A stretch of DNA of 64,000 nucleotides, from NCBI RefSeq assembly GCF_028747985.1, contig NZ_CP118108.1, forward strand, positions 4,934,001 to 4,998,000, given 5' to 3'. Source of the DNA: Paenibacillus urinalis. Lineage in GTDB: Bacteria; Bacillota; Bacilli; Paenibacillales; Paenibacillaceae. The notes under the pieces are model-generated. The model did no database searches. It was not told the origin of the DNA and saw nothing but the letters and a program-made list of their open reading frames with translations. Every line of letters begins with the position of its first letter. Positions within the stretch are counted from its first letter, which is position 1. Both the position numbers and the translations under genes were made by a program. Positions 18,861-27,228 of the stretch are shown here, in pieces.

Positions 18861-19733
18861 TTAGGACACCGCTGCTTTATTACGCTTGCCAGAGCGCTTC
18901 TTATGCTTGGCCGCAAGCTTAAGGAAGAGCTTCATTTTTCGCTCATCTGTTACAAATGCCCGCTTGGTATACACATCATATTGATTCGCCTCTACCGCAT
19001 CCAGAATGGAAGCATAGAACGAGGCTGCCAGCTCCACAGCAAAGCCGCTGAGCGGCGGATACGTATTAACATCAGCCAGCCCCTCTTCAAACCACCGGCT
19101 TGCGATCTCTTGTAATTCTCGAATGACGGAGATGAATCGTTCATCCACAATCCCCTCTTCAAAATCCTCCATCGTATAACCGTGTCTGACCATCAGTTCC
19201 ATCGGAATGTATCTGCGGTTACGAGCCTTGTCTTCACCAACATCGCGGACAATATTCACAATCTGCATCGCCTTGCCAAGCGCAATACCTGAAGTCATGG
19301 CGGATACACTGTTATCATCGCGAAGCACAGGAAGCAGCATTTCTCCTACCGTGCCTGCTACCAGATAGCAGTAATGCTCCAGCTCCTTCATCGTAGAATA
19401 ATGCGTTAAAGTCAGGTCCGAGATCTGCCCCTCCATTTGGCGGAAGAAAGGCTCTTTGGTCAGATTCGGGAATTCGCCGAACAGCCAGCGAAGGGCCGGC
19501 CATATGAAGTGTCCCTCTGCCTGATCCAGTTCCTTCAAATGATGCTGCAGCTGAAAAATGGAATACGGCGCTTGGTCGGGCTCATCTACACTGTCATCGA
19601 TCAGACGACAGAAGGCATAGATGACGAAGACCGCTTCCCGTCTTGGGCTGGGCAAACCGCGAAAGGCATGGTAAAACGAAGCAGAGCCCTTCCGTATCAT
19701 TTCCTCACAGCGTGATATAATCGCTTCATTCAT
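18861..19733 (-). CDS. crtM: phytoene/dehydrosqualene synthase
   Basis: Head-to-head prenyl synthase that starts carotenoid synthesis from two farnesyl- or geranylgeranyl-diphosphates. Both Mg-diphosphate aspartate motifs are present: DDSVDEPD near 47-54 and VRDVGEDKARNRRYIP near 173-188. 290 residues, the usual size, with a basic C-terminal tail. C30 (CrtM) or C40 (CrtB) product cannot be read from sequence by eye; I use crtM because its partners look like the C30 set. The ATG directly follows the desaturase stop, with GGAGATGGG before it. Confidence 0.87.
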   Translation of the reverse strand: MNEAIISRCEEMIRKGSASFYHAFRGLPSPRREAVFVIYAFCRLIDDSVDEPDQAPYSIFQLQHHLKELDQAEGHFIWPALRWLFGEFPNLTKEPFFRQMEGQISDLTLTHYSTMKELEHYCYLVAGTVGEMLLPVLRDDNSVSAMTSGIALGKAMQIVNIVRDVGEDKARNRRYIPMELMVRHGYTMEDFEEGIVDERFISVIRELQEIASRWFEEGLADVNTYPPLSGFAVELAASFYASILDAVEANQYDVYTKRAFVTDERKMKLFLKLAAKHKKRSGKRNKAAVS

Positions 19734-21194
19734 TTATCCCATCTCCTTTATCAACTCGTTTGCACACAGCCTTGCGCCTTGCATGACAATGGGTATTCCA
19801 CCGCCCGGGTGAACAGAGGCTCCTGCTGCGAACAAGCCTCGAATGTTTGGATACGGCTTGGGTTGAGGCCGATAGACCCCGGATTGAAACAAGACCGGAG
19901 CTATGCCGAAGCTGCCGCCGCCGTATAGCCCGTCTCGCTTGGCATCCTCTGGTGTGCGAATCTTCCGCCAGCGGATGGCTTCTCGAAGCCCGGGAAAAGC
20001 CTTAATCTCTGCAGCCTCCAGCACTTTATCCGCTATAGCTTCCGCATCTTTCCAATCTTCTATTCCTTCAGCATTGGGCACAGGTATAAGGAAGTAGAGT
20101 ACGCTGTGACCTTCAGGTGCAGCTGTCTCATCAGCAGCTACCGGATTAAATACATAGAATGAAGGGTTGTCCGGCAATGATCGTTTCAGGAACACTTCCT
20201 TCATATTGGATACAAAACGATCCGGCAGAAAGAACTGATGCGCCGTTGCTTCAGGAAATCTCTTCTTTGTCCCCAGATAAACGAGGAGACAGCCGGACGA
20301 AGGGGTATACTTTCTTCTACTTCTAATCTCTCCGTTCATGAGCTTCGATATTTCGGGGAAATCCCCGTTATAAACGACGGCGTCATACAAGGCAGGACCT
20401 TGAGAGGTTATAACTCCCTTGCATTCCCTGTTCTCCAGAATAAGTGTATCTACTTCCTCGTTCAGTCGAATCTCCACGCCCCGTGCCAGCAGCTCATCCG
20501 CCAGCAGAGAAGCAAGGGAAGCGTAGCCGCCTCTTACCATCCAGACCCCGAATTGATGCTCCGCATAGGGCAGCAGGGTGTAGATGCCAGGGGTAGATAA
20601 CGGCGATCCGCCAATATACAAGCTTTGCAGCGAATAAGCATCCTTGAGCTGCTCGTTATTGAAATAACGGCCCATCGCAGATCTTAAGCTCGTATATGCC
20701 CTCATATCCTTCAAGAGCCGAGTGACTTCCCGTGTATAGAAGTCTCTTCTTCTCGGAAAGGGCTGTTCAAGGATCGAACTTACTCCTGATGGGAAGAGCG
20801 GGTCCATGTCCTCCATGAAACGCCGAAAGCCGGCGCCTTCTCCCGGGAACACGCGATTAATCTCCTCGATCTGTGCCTCCCGGTCAGACCACTTCGACAG
20901 TACCCTGCCATCCTCGAAATAAAACCGATGCATCGGATCACAGCGGATCAGATCCACACGTGATCGGTCAATACCGGCTTCCTCGAGAATGCCGAGCAGC
21001 ATCTCCGGCAGGAGTACAATCGTAGGTCCTTGATCAATCCGGTAAGGCCCTTCCTCCTCATAAGCGAGGCGCCCTCCTACACGAGCAGCCTTCTCGTAGA
21101 TCGTCACTTCAAATCCTTGTTTTGTGAGAAGCAGAGCGGTTGTTAATCCTCCAACACCTGAGCCGATAACGGCTATTTTCTTTGTTGTGCTCAT
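19734..21194 (-). CDS. crtN: CrtN-type carotenoid desaturase
   Basis: FAD-dependent desaturase of 486 residues. N-terminal loop AVIGSGVGGLTTALLLTKQG (8-27), then YRIDQGPTIVLLPE near 51-64, a match to the staphylococcal CrtN segment with GPTIVMMP; the C-terminus FAAGASVHPGGGIPIVMQGA also follows CrtN rather than CrtP. It should introduce conjugated double bonds into the C30 or C40 backbone. Its ATG overlaps the stop of the upstream desaturase gene as ATGA and its stop abuts the synthase start, so translation is probably coupled throughout. Confidence 0.84.
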   Translation of the reverse strand: MSTTKKIAVIGSGVGGLTTALLLTKQGFEVTIYEKAARVGGRLAYEEEGPYRIDQGPTIVLLPEMLLGILEEAGIDRSRVDLIRCDPMHRFYFEDGRVLSKWSDREAQIEEINRVFPGEGAGFRRFMEDMDPLFPSGVSSILEQPFPRRRDFYTREVTRLLKDMRAYTSLRSAMGRYFNNEQLKDAYSLQSLYIGGSPLSTPGIYTLLPYAEHQFGVWMVRGGYASLASLLADELLARGVEIRLNEEVDTLILENRECKGVITSQGPALYDAVVYNGDFPEISKLMNGEIRSRRKYTPSSGCLLVYLGTKKRFPEATAHQFFLPDRFVSNMKEVFLKRSLPDNPSFYVFNPVAADETAAPEGHSVLYFLIPVPNAEGIEDWKDAEAIADKVLEAAEIKAFPGLREAIRWRKIRTPEDAKRDGLYGGGSFGIAPVLFQSGVYRPQPKPYPNIRGLFAAGASVHPGGGIPIVMQGARLCANELIKEMG

Positions 21195-22741
21195 GACAAT
21201 TGTCCCGCATCCGTAGCTTTGCCCATATAGTTCTTCCTAGGATGCTTCCGCGCATCCGCCTCCTGTATGAGCCTTACACTGATCTTGGCTGATTCAAATA
21301 TCGTAGGCAGACCGCTGCCGGGATGCGTTCCTCCCCCAACCAGGTAGAGACTGTCCACTTCCTCGAATTGATTATGGGGTCTTAGATACATCATTTGATC
21401 AAGCCCATGCGCCAGATTAAATAAGGCTCCATTATAGATATCAAGCTCCTCTTCCCATTGAAGGGGAGTGAAGAATATTTCTTCCTCGATGTGCTCGGAC
21501 AGCCCCTTCAGCTCAGGAATTTGCTCAAGCCGGTTCATCATCGTCTGCCTGATGTCTTCCCGCTGCGCTTCCCAGTCAATCTCTGCGGTCGTATTCGGAG
21601 ACGGCATCAGCACGTACAGTGAAGATTTTCCCGGAGGAGCCAGTGTCGGATCCAGCACAGAAGGGTTATGTATATAAATAGAAGGATCCGCGGACAGCGT
21701 TTTGTGCACCGTCATCTCATCGACATTCTTCCTATAATCCGCTGCAAAATGGACGGAATGATGCGCCAGATCAATCTTCTTGTTCACACCCAAATAGAGC
21801 ATCGCGCCTGAACAGGAGTACTTCTTGTTACGAATCTTCTCGGGCGTATACTTCTTCAGTACACCAGGCTCAAACAGATTAAGCATAGACGAGGAAAAAT
21901 CAGCGTTCAGCACCACATGATCGGCATATACCTTCTGTCCGTCATCCAGCAGCACCCCTGCTGCTCTTCCTCCCTCTACCAGAATCTGCTTCACGGGTCT
22001 CGAAGTATGAATCCGGCCGCCGTGCTCCTTGATCACATCCTCCATGGCACGAAACACCTGATTCACACCGCCTTGCGGATGATGAAGCCCGAAATGATGC
22101 TCTATATAGGACAGTATCGTAAAGGTACCGGGACAATCCCAAGCAGACATACCTAGATATTTGGCCTGAAAAGTAAATCCCCAGCGAAGACGTTCGTCCT
22201 TGAAATAGCGGGATAATCTCCCGTACACGGTATCGTTCAAATGCAAATAAGGCAGTGCCTTGACTGCATCCGATTTAAGATAATCTGTCAGCTTGCCAAA
22301 AGGTCTGCGTAACAGCGGCTCTACCTTCTCATATTTAGCCTTCTCATCCTTCATGAATTGAAGATAATTGTCTTCGTCCCCGGGGAACACACGGGCAATC
22401 TCCTTAGCGGTCTTCGCTTCATCACTGGAAGGCGCGAACACTTTGTCCCCGAAATGAAGAGTATACAGCGGGTCCAGCTGCTGCATATCCACATAGTCAT
22501 GGAGCGAACGTCCGACTTGTGTGAACATCTCTTCAATTAAGTGAGGCATCATCAAGAAAGTAGCGCCTCGGTCAAACTTATACTCCCCCAGCGTTAACCT
22601 TGCAGAACGCCCCCCGATTACAGGTTGCTTCTCATACACATCTACTTCATAGCCTTGCCCTGATAACAACATTGCTGCTGCCAAACCGCCGGGCCCAGCT
22701 CCAATCACAATGGCTTGCTTTTTCTTATGTACAGGCTTCAT
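21191..22741 (-). CDS. second CrtN/CrtI-type carotenoid oxidoreductase, first gene of the operon
   Basis: FAD-dependent amine-oxidase-fold protein of 516 residues. Loop AIVIGAGPGGLAAAMLLSGQ at 10-29, YKFDRGATFLMMP near 53-65, and the closing YLVGGGTHPGSGLPTIFESA near 470-489. The end resembles CrtI desaturases, while the middle (YSCSGAMLYLGVNKK) resembles CrtN, so its exact step (desaturation, or oxidation of an end group as proposed for CrtNc) is open. A short polar C-terminal tail of about 20 residues follows the fold. It is the promoter-proximal gene; AAAGGTG lies upstream of the ATG. Confidence 0.82.
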   Translation of the reverse strand: MKPVHKKKQAIVIGAGPGGLAAAMLLSGQGYEVDVYEKQPVIGGRSARLTLGEYKFDRGATFLMMPHLIEEMFTQVGRSLHDYVDMQQLDPLYTLHFGDKVFAPSSDEAKTAKEIARVFPGDEDNYLQFMKDEKAKYEKVEPLLRRPFGKLTDYLKSDAVKALPYLHLNDTVYGRLSRYFKDERLRWGFTFQAKYLGMSAWDCPGTFTILSYIEHHFGLHHPQGGVNQVFRAMEDVIKEHGGRIHTSRPVKQILVEGGRAAGVLLDDGQKVYADHVVLNADFSSSMLNLFEPGVLKKYTPEKIRNKKYSCSGAMLYLGVNKKIDLAHHSVHFAADYRKNVDEMTVHKTLSADPSIYIHNPSVLDPTLAPPGKSSLYVLMPSPNTTAEIDWEAQREDIRQTMMNRLEQIPELKGLSEHIEEEIFFTPLQWEEELDIYNGALFNLAHGLDQMMYLRPHNQFEEVDSLYLVGGGTHPGSGLPTIFESAKISVRLIQEADARKHPRKNYMGKATDAGQLS

Positions 22742-23173
22742 GTTTTAGGCACACCTTTCTATGTATTTATTAAGATGGGCGGTTATGCTAGACAATATTC
22801 ATAGACTTTCCAAAATATACTCTCCAAGGATATAACCAATATAAAGGCAATAATAATTATTTACACCGGTAGGTTAATTATTAAACAAAAAAAATAAAAA
22901 ACTTTTTAGACAGCAAGATTTTTATCTATTTAATGTTTGTATGCAGTTTTAGACTACCAGTAAAATCAACTACCTTATATATATAATGAGGTTAAGTGGA
23001 GATAAAGTACATTTATTATACACAAACAGAATAGCCTTGTCGATGCATCTAAGCCTGCTGATTTGCTTCATCTCCCGTATGTTGGCGTTAATAATGTGCA
23101 GGATATAGAAATCATGTTATATGACTCATCATCTCATCTAATATTTTATACTTTTGAAGGGGCGTCTTCATCC
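22742..23173. other. AT-rich divergent promoter region
   Basis: About 430 bp between the divergent carotenoid operon and the PLD gene. It is very rich in A+T, with TTAATTATTAA-like palindromic stretches near 22875-22890 and a TATATATATAAT run near 22977-22988. It should contain both promoters, but no hexamer pair was clear enough to annotate. No gene was seen. Confidence 0.6.
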
Positions 23174-24676
23174 ATGAACAATCTACATCATCCGCATCAT
23201 TCGCAGGCATCGAGCTCAGCTGTTCCCAAGAAAAAATTCTCGATAAAAAGGCTTCTGCTCTGGTTCATCCTCCTTAACATACTGTGGCTTGCAGGCGTTA
23301 TTGTGTACCAAATGAATAAACCTCTGCCTCAAGGTGTATCCTTCGAGGGACCTGTTCACCATGTAGAAAGTGTAGAGTTTCTCGCTGACCTGACGTATCC
23401 AGATCCCGAAGCGCCGGAGGCGTCCGAACGACATGAACAACGCATCATTAAGCGGATGGAACAGATTGTTCAAGAGGCTGAACAGTTTCTTGTCATCGAT
23501 ATGTTCCTGTTTAACCATTATGAGCACGCAAATCAGACATTTCCCCAAGTGAGCAAGCGGTTTACCAATCTGCTGATCAAGAAAAAGCAAGCGAATCCTG
23601 ATATGGATATCGTATTTATTACAGACGAAGTTAACACCAATTACAACTCTCATCCCAACGCCTTGCTGGAGCAAATGAAAGCCAGTGGAATCCGGGTAGT
23701 GGTAACCAATGTGGATCCACTCAGGGATTCAACCCCCTTCTACTCTGCTGTATGGCGTACATACTTTCAATGGTTTGGTGAGCAGGGAACCGGCTGGCTG
23801 CCAAATCTCATGGCCACAAACGGTCCTGATGTGACATTCCGCTCCTATCTCAAGCTGCTAAATGTGAAGGCCAATCATCGCAAGCTTGTAGCCAGTGAAC
23901 AGACCGCCATCATTGCTTCTGCCAATATTCACGACGCGAGCGTCTATCACTCCAACATCGCCTTTGAGGTCTCAGGTCCGATTATCGGAGATATTCTCAA
24001 GACAGAACAGGCTGCCATGGACTTATCCTCTGCAGGCAAGCTTCCCGAGTATACTGCACCAGAGAATGCTGAGTCAGGGCCTATTCGCGTGCGCTATCTG
24101 ACCGAAGGGAAAATTGCGAAGCATGCCATTTCCTTAATCGAGCAGTCTCAGCCTGGAGATACCCTATGGATGGGGATGTTTTACTTGGCGGACAAAGCGG
24201 TGAAGAATGCCCTGCTGGAAGCATCGGAGCGGGGAGCAGAGATACGGATTATACTTGATCCGAACGAGAACGCATTTGGACAGAAGAAGATCGGTATTCC
24301 TAACCGCCCGGTTGCCGAAGAGCTGACAGAGAAGTCCAATGGCAGGATCAAGATCAGATGGTATAACACGACCAAGGAACAATATCATACCAAGCTGCTG
24401 TATCTGGAGCGTCATTCTGGAGACCATATGATGCTGGGAGGATCAACTAACTTCACTCCCCGTAATTTGAATAACTACAATCTGGAAAACAATCTATGGG
24501 TCGAGGCTCCTTCAGACAGCAAAATTGCTGCCGATGTATCTCAATATTTTCATCGCTTATGGAGCAATGAGGACGGTAAATTCACCCTCGATCTATCCGC
24601 ATATGAGGACCCTACTACGTTCTGGACCGGTATTCTGTACAAGATGCAATATGCTCTCGGCTTCACTACTTTTTGA
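23174..24676 (+). CDS. membrane-anchored phospholipase D-like protein
   Basis: Two-motif PLD superfamily member of about 500 residues. After a polar N-terminus (His-rich) comes a membrane helix (about 26-46), so the catalytic part should face outside. The motifs are HRKLVASE...SAN (H235, K237) and HTKLLYLE...GSTN (H405, K407). In both, the usual Asp after H-x-K-x4 is Glu. The catalytic His/Lys pairs are kept, so the protein may be active as a phosphodiesterase or cardiolipin-synthase-like enzyme. Starts upstream of 23174 are possible; GAAGGGG lies 11 bases before this ATG. Confidence 0.82.
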   Translation: MNNLHHPHHSQASSSAVPKKKFSIKRLLLWFILLNILWLAGVIVYQMNKPLPQGVSFEGPVHHVESVEFLADLTYPDPEAPEASERHEQRIIKRMEQIVQEAEQFLVIDMFLFNHYEHANQTFPQVSKRFTNLLIKKKQANPDMDIVFITDEVNTNYNSHPNALLEQMKASGIRVVVTNVDPLRDSTPFYSAVWRTYFQWFGEQGTGWLPNLMATNGPDVTFRSYLKLLNVKANHRKLVASEQTAIIASANIHDASVYHSNIAFEVSGPIIGDILKTEQAAMDLSSAGKLPEYTAPENAESGPIRVRYLTEGKIAKHAISLIEQSQPGDTLWMGMFYLADKAVKNALLEASERGAEIRIILDPNENAFGQKKIGIPNRPVAEELTEKSNGRIKIRWYNTTKEQYHTKLLYLERHSGDHMMLGGSTNFTPRNLNNYNLENNLWVEAPSDSKIAADVSQYFHRLWSNEDGKFTLDLSAYEDPTTFWTGILYKMQYALGFTTF

Positions 24677-24693
24677 TAACCGCTGATCCGATA

Positions 24694-24722
24694 ACCGCTG
24701 AATGCTCCTTCGGCGGTTTTTC
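24694..24722 (+). terminator. intrinsic terminator after the PLD gene
   Basis: ACCGCTGAA pairs with TTCGGCGGT (one G-T pair) and is followed by TTTTT, 18 bp past the stop codon. Confidence 0.85.
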
Positions 24723-24762
24723 CTTGTTCTTTAATCTTCAATACATATCCAAACAGAAACAG

Positions 24763-24803
24763 TTGACATAGAACGTCAATTACAATAGACTAACGATCGT
24801 TAG
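24763..24803 (+). promoter_or_regulatory. sigma-A promoter overlapped by a perfect palindromic TetR operator
   Basis: TTGACA (24763-24768) and TAGACT (24786-24791) are spaced by 17 bp. The perfect 14-bp palindrome CTAACGATCGTTAG (24790-24803) overlaps the end of the -10 box and lies 14 bp before the start of the tetR gene. The arrangement is that of an autorepressed TetR-family gene whose operator also controls the exporter genes behind it. Confidence 0.75.
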
Positions 24804-24817
24804 GTAGGTGAATGTTA

Positions 24818-25411
24818 ATGAGCTCAGACAAGATAAAAGAAGCCGCGCTAAGTCAGTTTGCGCTCGAAGGCTATGAAGGGGCCTCTCTCCGCAAAATTGC
24901 GGATGAAGTCGGAATCAAGAAGCCGTCAATCTACGCGCATTATAAGAATAAGGACGACCTGTTCATCCATGTCGTGGAGTATGTGTTCCAGCTGGAACGC
25001 AGACGAATACTGGCTTATTTTCAGGAGCAGCTCAATAAGCACAGTACGCTTGAGGAATGCCTTCATGGCTTCTTCGATTGGTTTGGGAAAGAATTCGAAT
25101 CTCAGGACGCCGCCAAGCTGCTCATGCGGGTCAGCTATTTTCCACCGCCATCCCTGAACTATGAGGTTAGTCATATGGTGTATCCGTTTCTGGATGGCCT
25201 GGAGAGAGTGCTCGCCAAATTTCTGGTGCGTCAATCTTATGAACGCACACACGCAGCTCAAATCGCCATCAGCTATATGACGCTGGTTGACGGCACGACG
25301 GTTGAGCTGCTCTACGGGGGCATGGAGCGTTATCAGAAACGTGTCGAAGCCGCCTGGCCCGTGTTCTGGCATGGGCTTCAACTTTTTCATACAAAGGAGT
25401 CATCTTCATGA
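24818..25411 (+). CDS. TetR/AcrR family repressor of the SMR exporter pair
   Basis: One-component regulator of 197 residues. The N-terminal helix-turn-helix (about 20-45: YEGASLRKIADEVGIKKPSIYAHYKNKD) is canonical; the rest is the variable ligand-binding domain. I chose the second ATG (24818) because GGTAGGTG is spaced eight bases from it; the first at 24812 is too close. Its stop overlaps the start of the first SMR gene as ATGA, so regulator and pump are translated together. Likely ligand: a cationic compound exported by the pump. The palindrome upstream is the probable operator. Confidence 0.88.
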   Translation: MSSDKIKEAALSQFALEGYEGASLRKIADEVGIKKPSIYAHYKNKDDLFIHVVEYVFQLERRRILAYFQEQLNKHSTLEECLHGFFDWFGKEFESQDAAKLLMRVSYFPPPSLNYEVSHMVYPFLDGLERVLAKFLVRQSYERTHAAQIAISYMTLVDGTTVELLYGGMERYQKRVEAAWPVFWHGLQLFHTKESSS

Positions 25412-25758
25412 ATCGCAACTGGTTATTTGTCATCCTCGGTGGAGTCATTGAGGTTATTTGGGTCTCGGGCCTAAAGCATGCGGAAACGCCGCTGGAGTGG
25501 ATTGCTACTGTAGTATCGATTGCCGTGAGCTTCTGGCTTATTATTCAGGCTGCCAAGCGGCTGCCTGTCGGCACGGTATATGCCGTATTTACCGGACTCG
25601 GTACCGCAGGTACCGTCATTGCAGAAATGCTCTTATTCGGAGAACCCTTCCGTTTATCCAAAGTACTCTTGATCGCCCTATTGCTGGCCGGTGTAGTTGG
25701 ACTCAAGCTGGTAACGGATCAATCGTCGAAACAAGAAACGAAAGGAGGTCTGACCTAA
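25408..25758 (+). CDS. SMR exporter subunit, YkkC-like
   Basis: Four-helix small multidrug resistance protein, 116 residues, with a C-terminal polar tail. The essential membrane glutamate is E15 in GGVIEVIWVSGLKHA; the block RLPVGTVYAVFTGLGTAGTV near 51-70 is nearly the same as remembered B. subtilis YkkC. Such paired SMR proteins work as heterodimers and export guanidinium or toxic cations with proton exchange. Here the pair is preceded by a TetR gene and not by a guanidine riboswitch, which argues for a drug or cation inducer. Next SMR gene starts right at its stop. Confidence 0.9.
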   Translation: MNRNWLFVILGGVIEVIWVSGLKHAETPLEWIATVVSIAVSFWLIIQAAKRLPVGTVYAVFTGLGTAGTVIAEMLLFGEPFRLSKVLLIALLLAGVVGLKLVTDQSSKQETKGGLT

Positions 25759-26073
25759 ATGGCATGGGCAGCAGTTATTTTTGCAGGTCTAAGTGAAATA
25801 CTGGGTGTTATCGGGATCAAAGGAATGTCCTCCGGTAAGGGGAAAAAGTACTTCCTGCTGATGGGCATAAGCTTCCTGGTGAGCTTCTCTCTCCTCTCCT
25901 ATGCAATGCAGTCTTTATCTATGGGCACGGCTTATGCTGTATGGACTGGAATTGGCACCGTCGGAAGCACGATTGTTGGAATGTTCATTTTTGGGGAACC
26001 TAAAGAGGCGAAGCGCGTATTGTTTATTGCAATGATCTTGTGCTCCGCTGTCGGACTAAAGCTGATCGGTTAA
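25759..26073 (+). CDS. SMR exporter subunit, YkkD-like
   Basis: Second half of the paired SMR transporter, 104 residues and four helices. E13 in GLSEILGVIGIKG is the conserved glutamate, and SMGTAYAVWTGIGTVGSTIVG near 55-75 closely follows YkkD. Its ATG begins at the base after the stop of the partner, with AAAGGAGG inside the end of that gene. A strong terminator follows, so tetR and the two SMR genes form one operon. Confidence 0.9.
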   Translation: MAWAAVIFAGLSEILGVIGIKGMSSGKGKKYFLLMGISFLVSFSLLSYAMQSLSMGTAYAVWTGIGTVGSTIVGMFIFGEPKEAKRVLFIAMILCSAVGLKLIG

Positions 26074-26084
26074 GAATCAGTGAT

Positions 26085-26135
26085 AGACAAGGGCGTTACA
26101 GGAGAAATTTCCTGATGCACCCTTGTCTTTTTTTT
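26085..26135 (+). terminator. intrinsic terminator after the SMR operon
   Basis: AGACAAGGG pairs with CCCTTGTCT, with an inner CAGGA/TCCTG stem, and eight Ts follow. Confidence 0.9.
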
Positions 26136-26172
26136 GAACACCTCATGACGAGCTCAATACATATTCAAAGAG

Positions 26173-26220
26173 TTGTTTCTCCTGTTTTTTTAAGATATAA
26201 TTTTTTTGACCCATTAGTCA
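26173..26220 (+). promoter_or_regulatory. promoter and inverted-repeat operator for the second tetR gene
   Basis: TTGTTT (26173-26178) and TATAAT (26196-26201) are 17 bp apart. Just downstream, TGAC-N6-GTCA (26207-26220) covers the expected transcription start, a usual place for an autorepressing TetR site. Confidence 0.6.
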
Positions 26221-26261
26221 GATTAAGAACCGGGGAGTTCTGAAAAGAGGTGATCCAGGTA

Positions 26262-27179
26262 TTGTCGAACTCAACCACGGATAAGAAAAAACATATTCTA
26301 ATCGCTGCACTGCAGCTATTTTCTACGAAAGGTCCTGCTGCAACGTCTATGCAGGAGATCGCTGAGCTGTGCGGCATTTCCAAAGGGACACTGTATCTCC
26401 ACTACAAATCCAAGGAAGAGCTTCAGGAAAGCGTGGTCAGCTACTGCATTCAAACGATTTACGACAAGATTGCCCTTGTGGAACGGGAACGCGAGCTGCC
26501 TCCACGCGATAAGCTGCGCAGACAAATTGAAATTCTGCTGGAAAATTTCCTGGAACTCAGAGAGTTCTTCATTGCTCAGATGCTGGATATGGCGAACCGG
26601 GGAGATAAGGGATTCCCTCTGGAGAAATGGCCCGAGGGCATGCTCGCCCACGCCATGAAGTTGTTCAGCCAGAAGATGGTCGATATATATGGTCCAGAAG
26701 TGCTTCCTTACTCGGTTGATCTTGCGCTTCAGCTTCACAGTATGATGGGATCTTATTTGAAGCTGATTGTTACGGAGCTGTTATCCATTCATCTTCACCG
26801 GATGGCCGAGTATTTGGTTGAAACGCTGGATATTATTGCTGAGGCCAAAATTCGCGATCAGCGTGAGCCTTTTATTCCAAAAGATTTATGGCTTCCGTGG
26901 GTGGAAGAAAATCTTCAAAAATACGACTCCAAAAAACACCCTCTGTTCCTCATCAAGGAAATTAGACATGCGGTTCGGAACAGCGAAGTACTGGAGGAGC
27001 GCCTGCGTGAGGACACGCTTGATTCGCTTTCTATACTGGAAGACGAGTTCTTCGAGCTTAAGCCCAGACGTGCCATTATTCTCGGCATGATTGCCAATCT
27101 AAAGCAGGTGACAGACGTTCAAGAGCTTGTCCAAGAGCTCCAGCAAGTGTTCGATATGTATTTGAAGTGGAGAGACTAG
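26262..27179 (+). CDS. TetR/AcrR family regulator with long C-terminal domain
   Basis: The N-terminal TetR DNA-binding domain (TSMQEIAELCGISKGTLYLHYKSKEEL, near residues 28-52) is followed by about 250 residues, so the protein (about 305) is much longer than the usual 200. The C-terminal part is helical and Leu/Glu-rich. The start is uncertain: the TTG at 26262 has AGAGG 11 bases upstream, while a GTG at 26250 overlaps that site. It lies 50 bp before the RND exporter gene in the same direction and is its probable regulator. Confidence 0.85.
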   Translation: MSNSTTDKKKHILIAALQLFSTKGPAATSMQEIAELCGISKGTLYLHYKSKEELQESVVSYCIQTIYDKIALVERERELPPRDKLRRQIEILLENFLELREFFIAQMLDMANRGDKGFPLEKWPEGMLAHAMKLFSQKMVDIYGPEVLPYSVDLALQLHSMMGSYLKLIVTELLSIHLHRMAEYLVETLDIIAEAKIRDQREPFIPKDLWLPWVEENLQKYDSKKHPLFLIKEIRHAVRNSEVLEERLREDTLDSLSILEDEFFELKPRRAIILGMIANLKQVTDVQELVQELQQVFDMYLKWRD

Positions 27180-27228
27180 AAACATGCTTACAACTTTGTG
27201 CTAAAGAGAGAGGAGAAGAAACTTAAGA

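Noticed and set aside
22860..22890. Possible sigma-B promoter (GTTTAA and GGTGTA) before the carotenoid operon
   Set aside because: The -10 part fits GGGTAT poorly, so the likeness to sigma-B control in staphylococci is not supported by the sequence.
24677..24811. Guanidine riboswitch before the YkkCD-like genes
   Set aside because: The short leader contains a terminator, a promoter and a palindrome, but none of the conserved guanidine aptamer segments.
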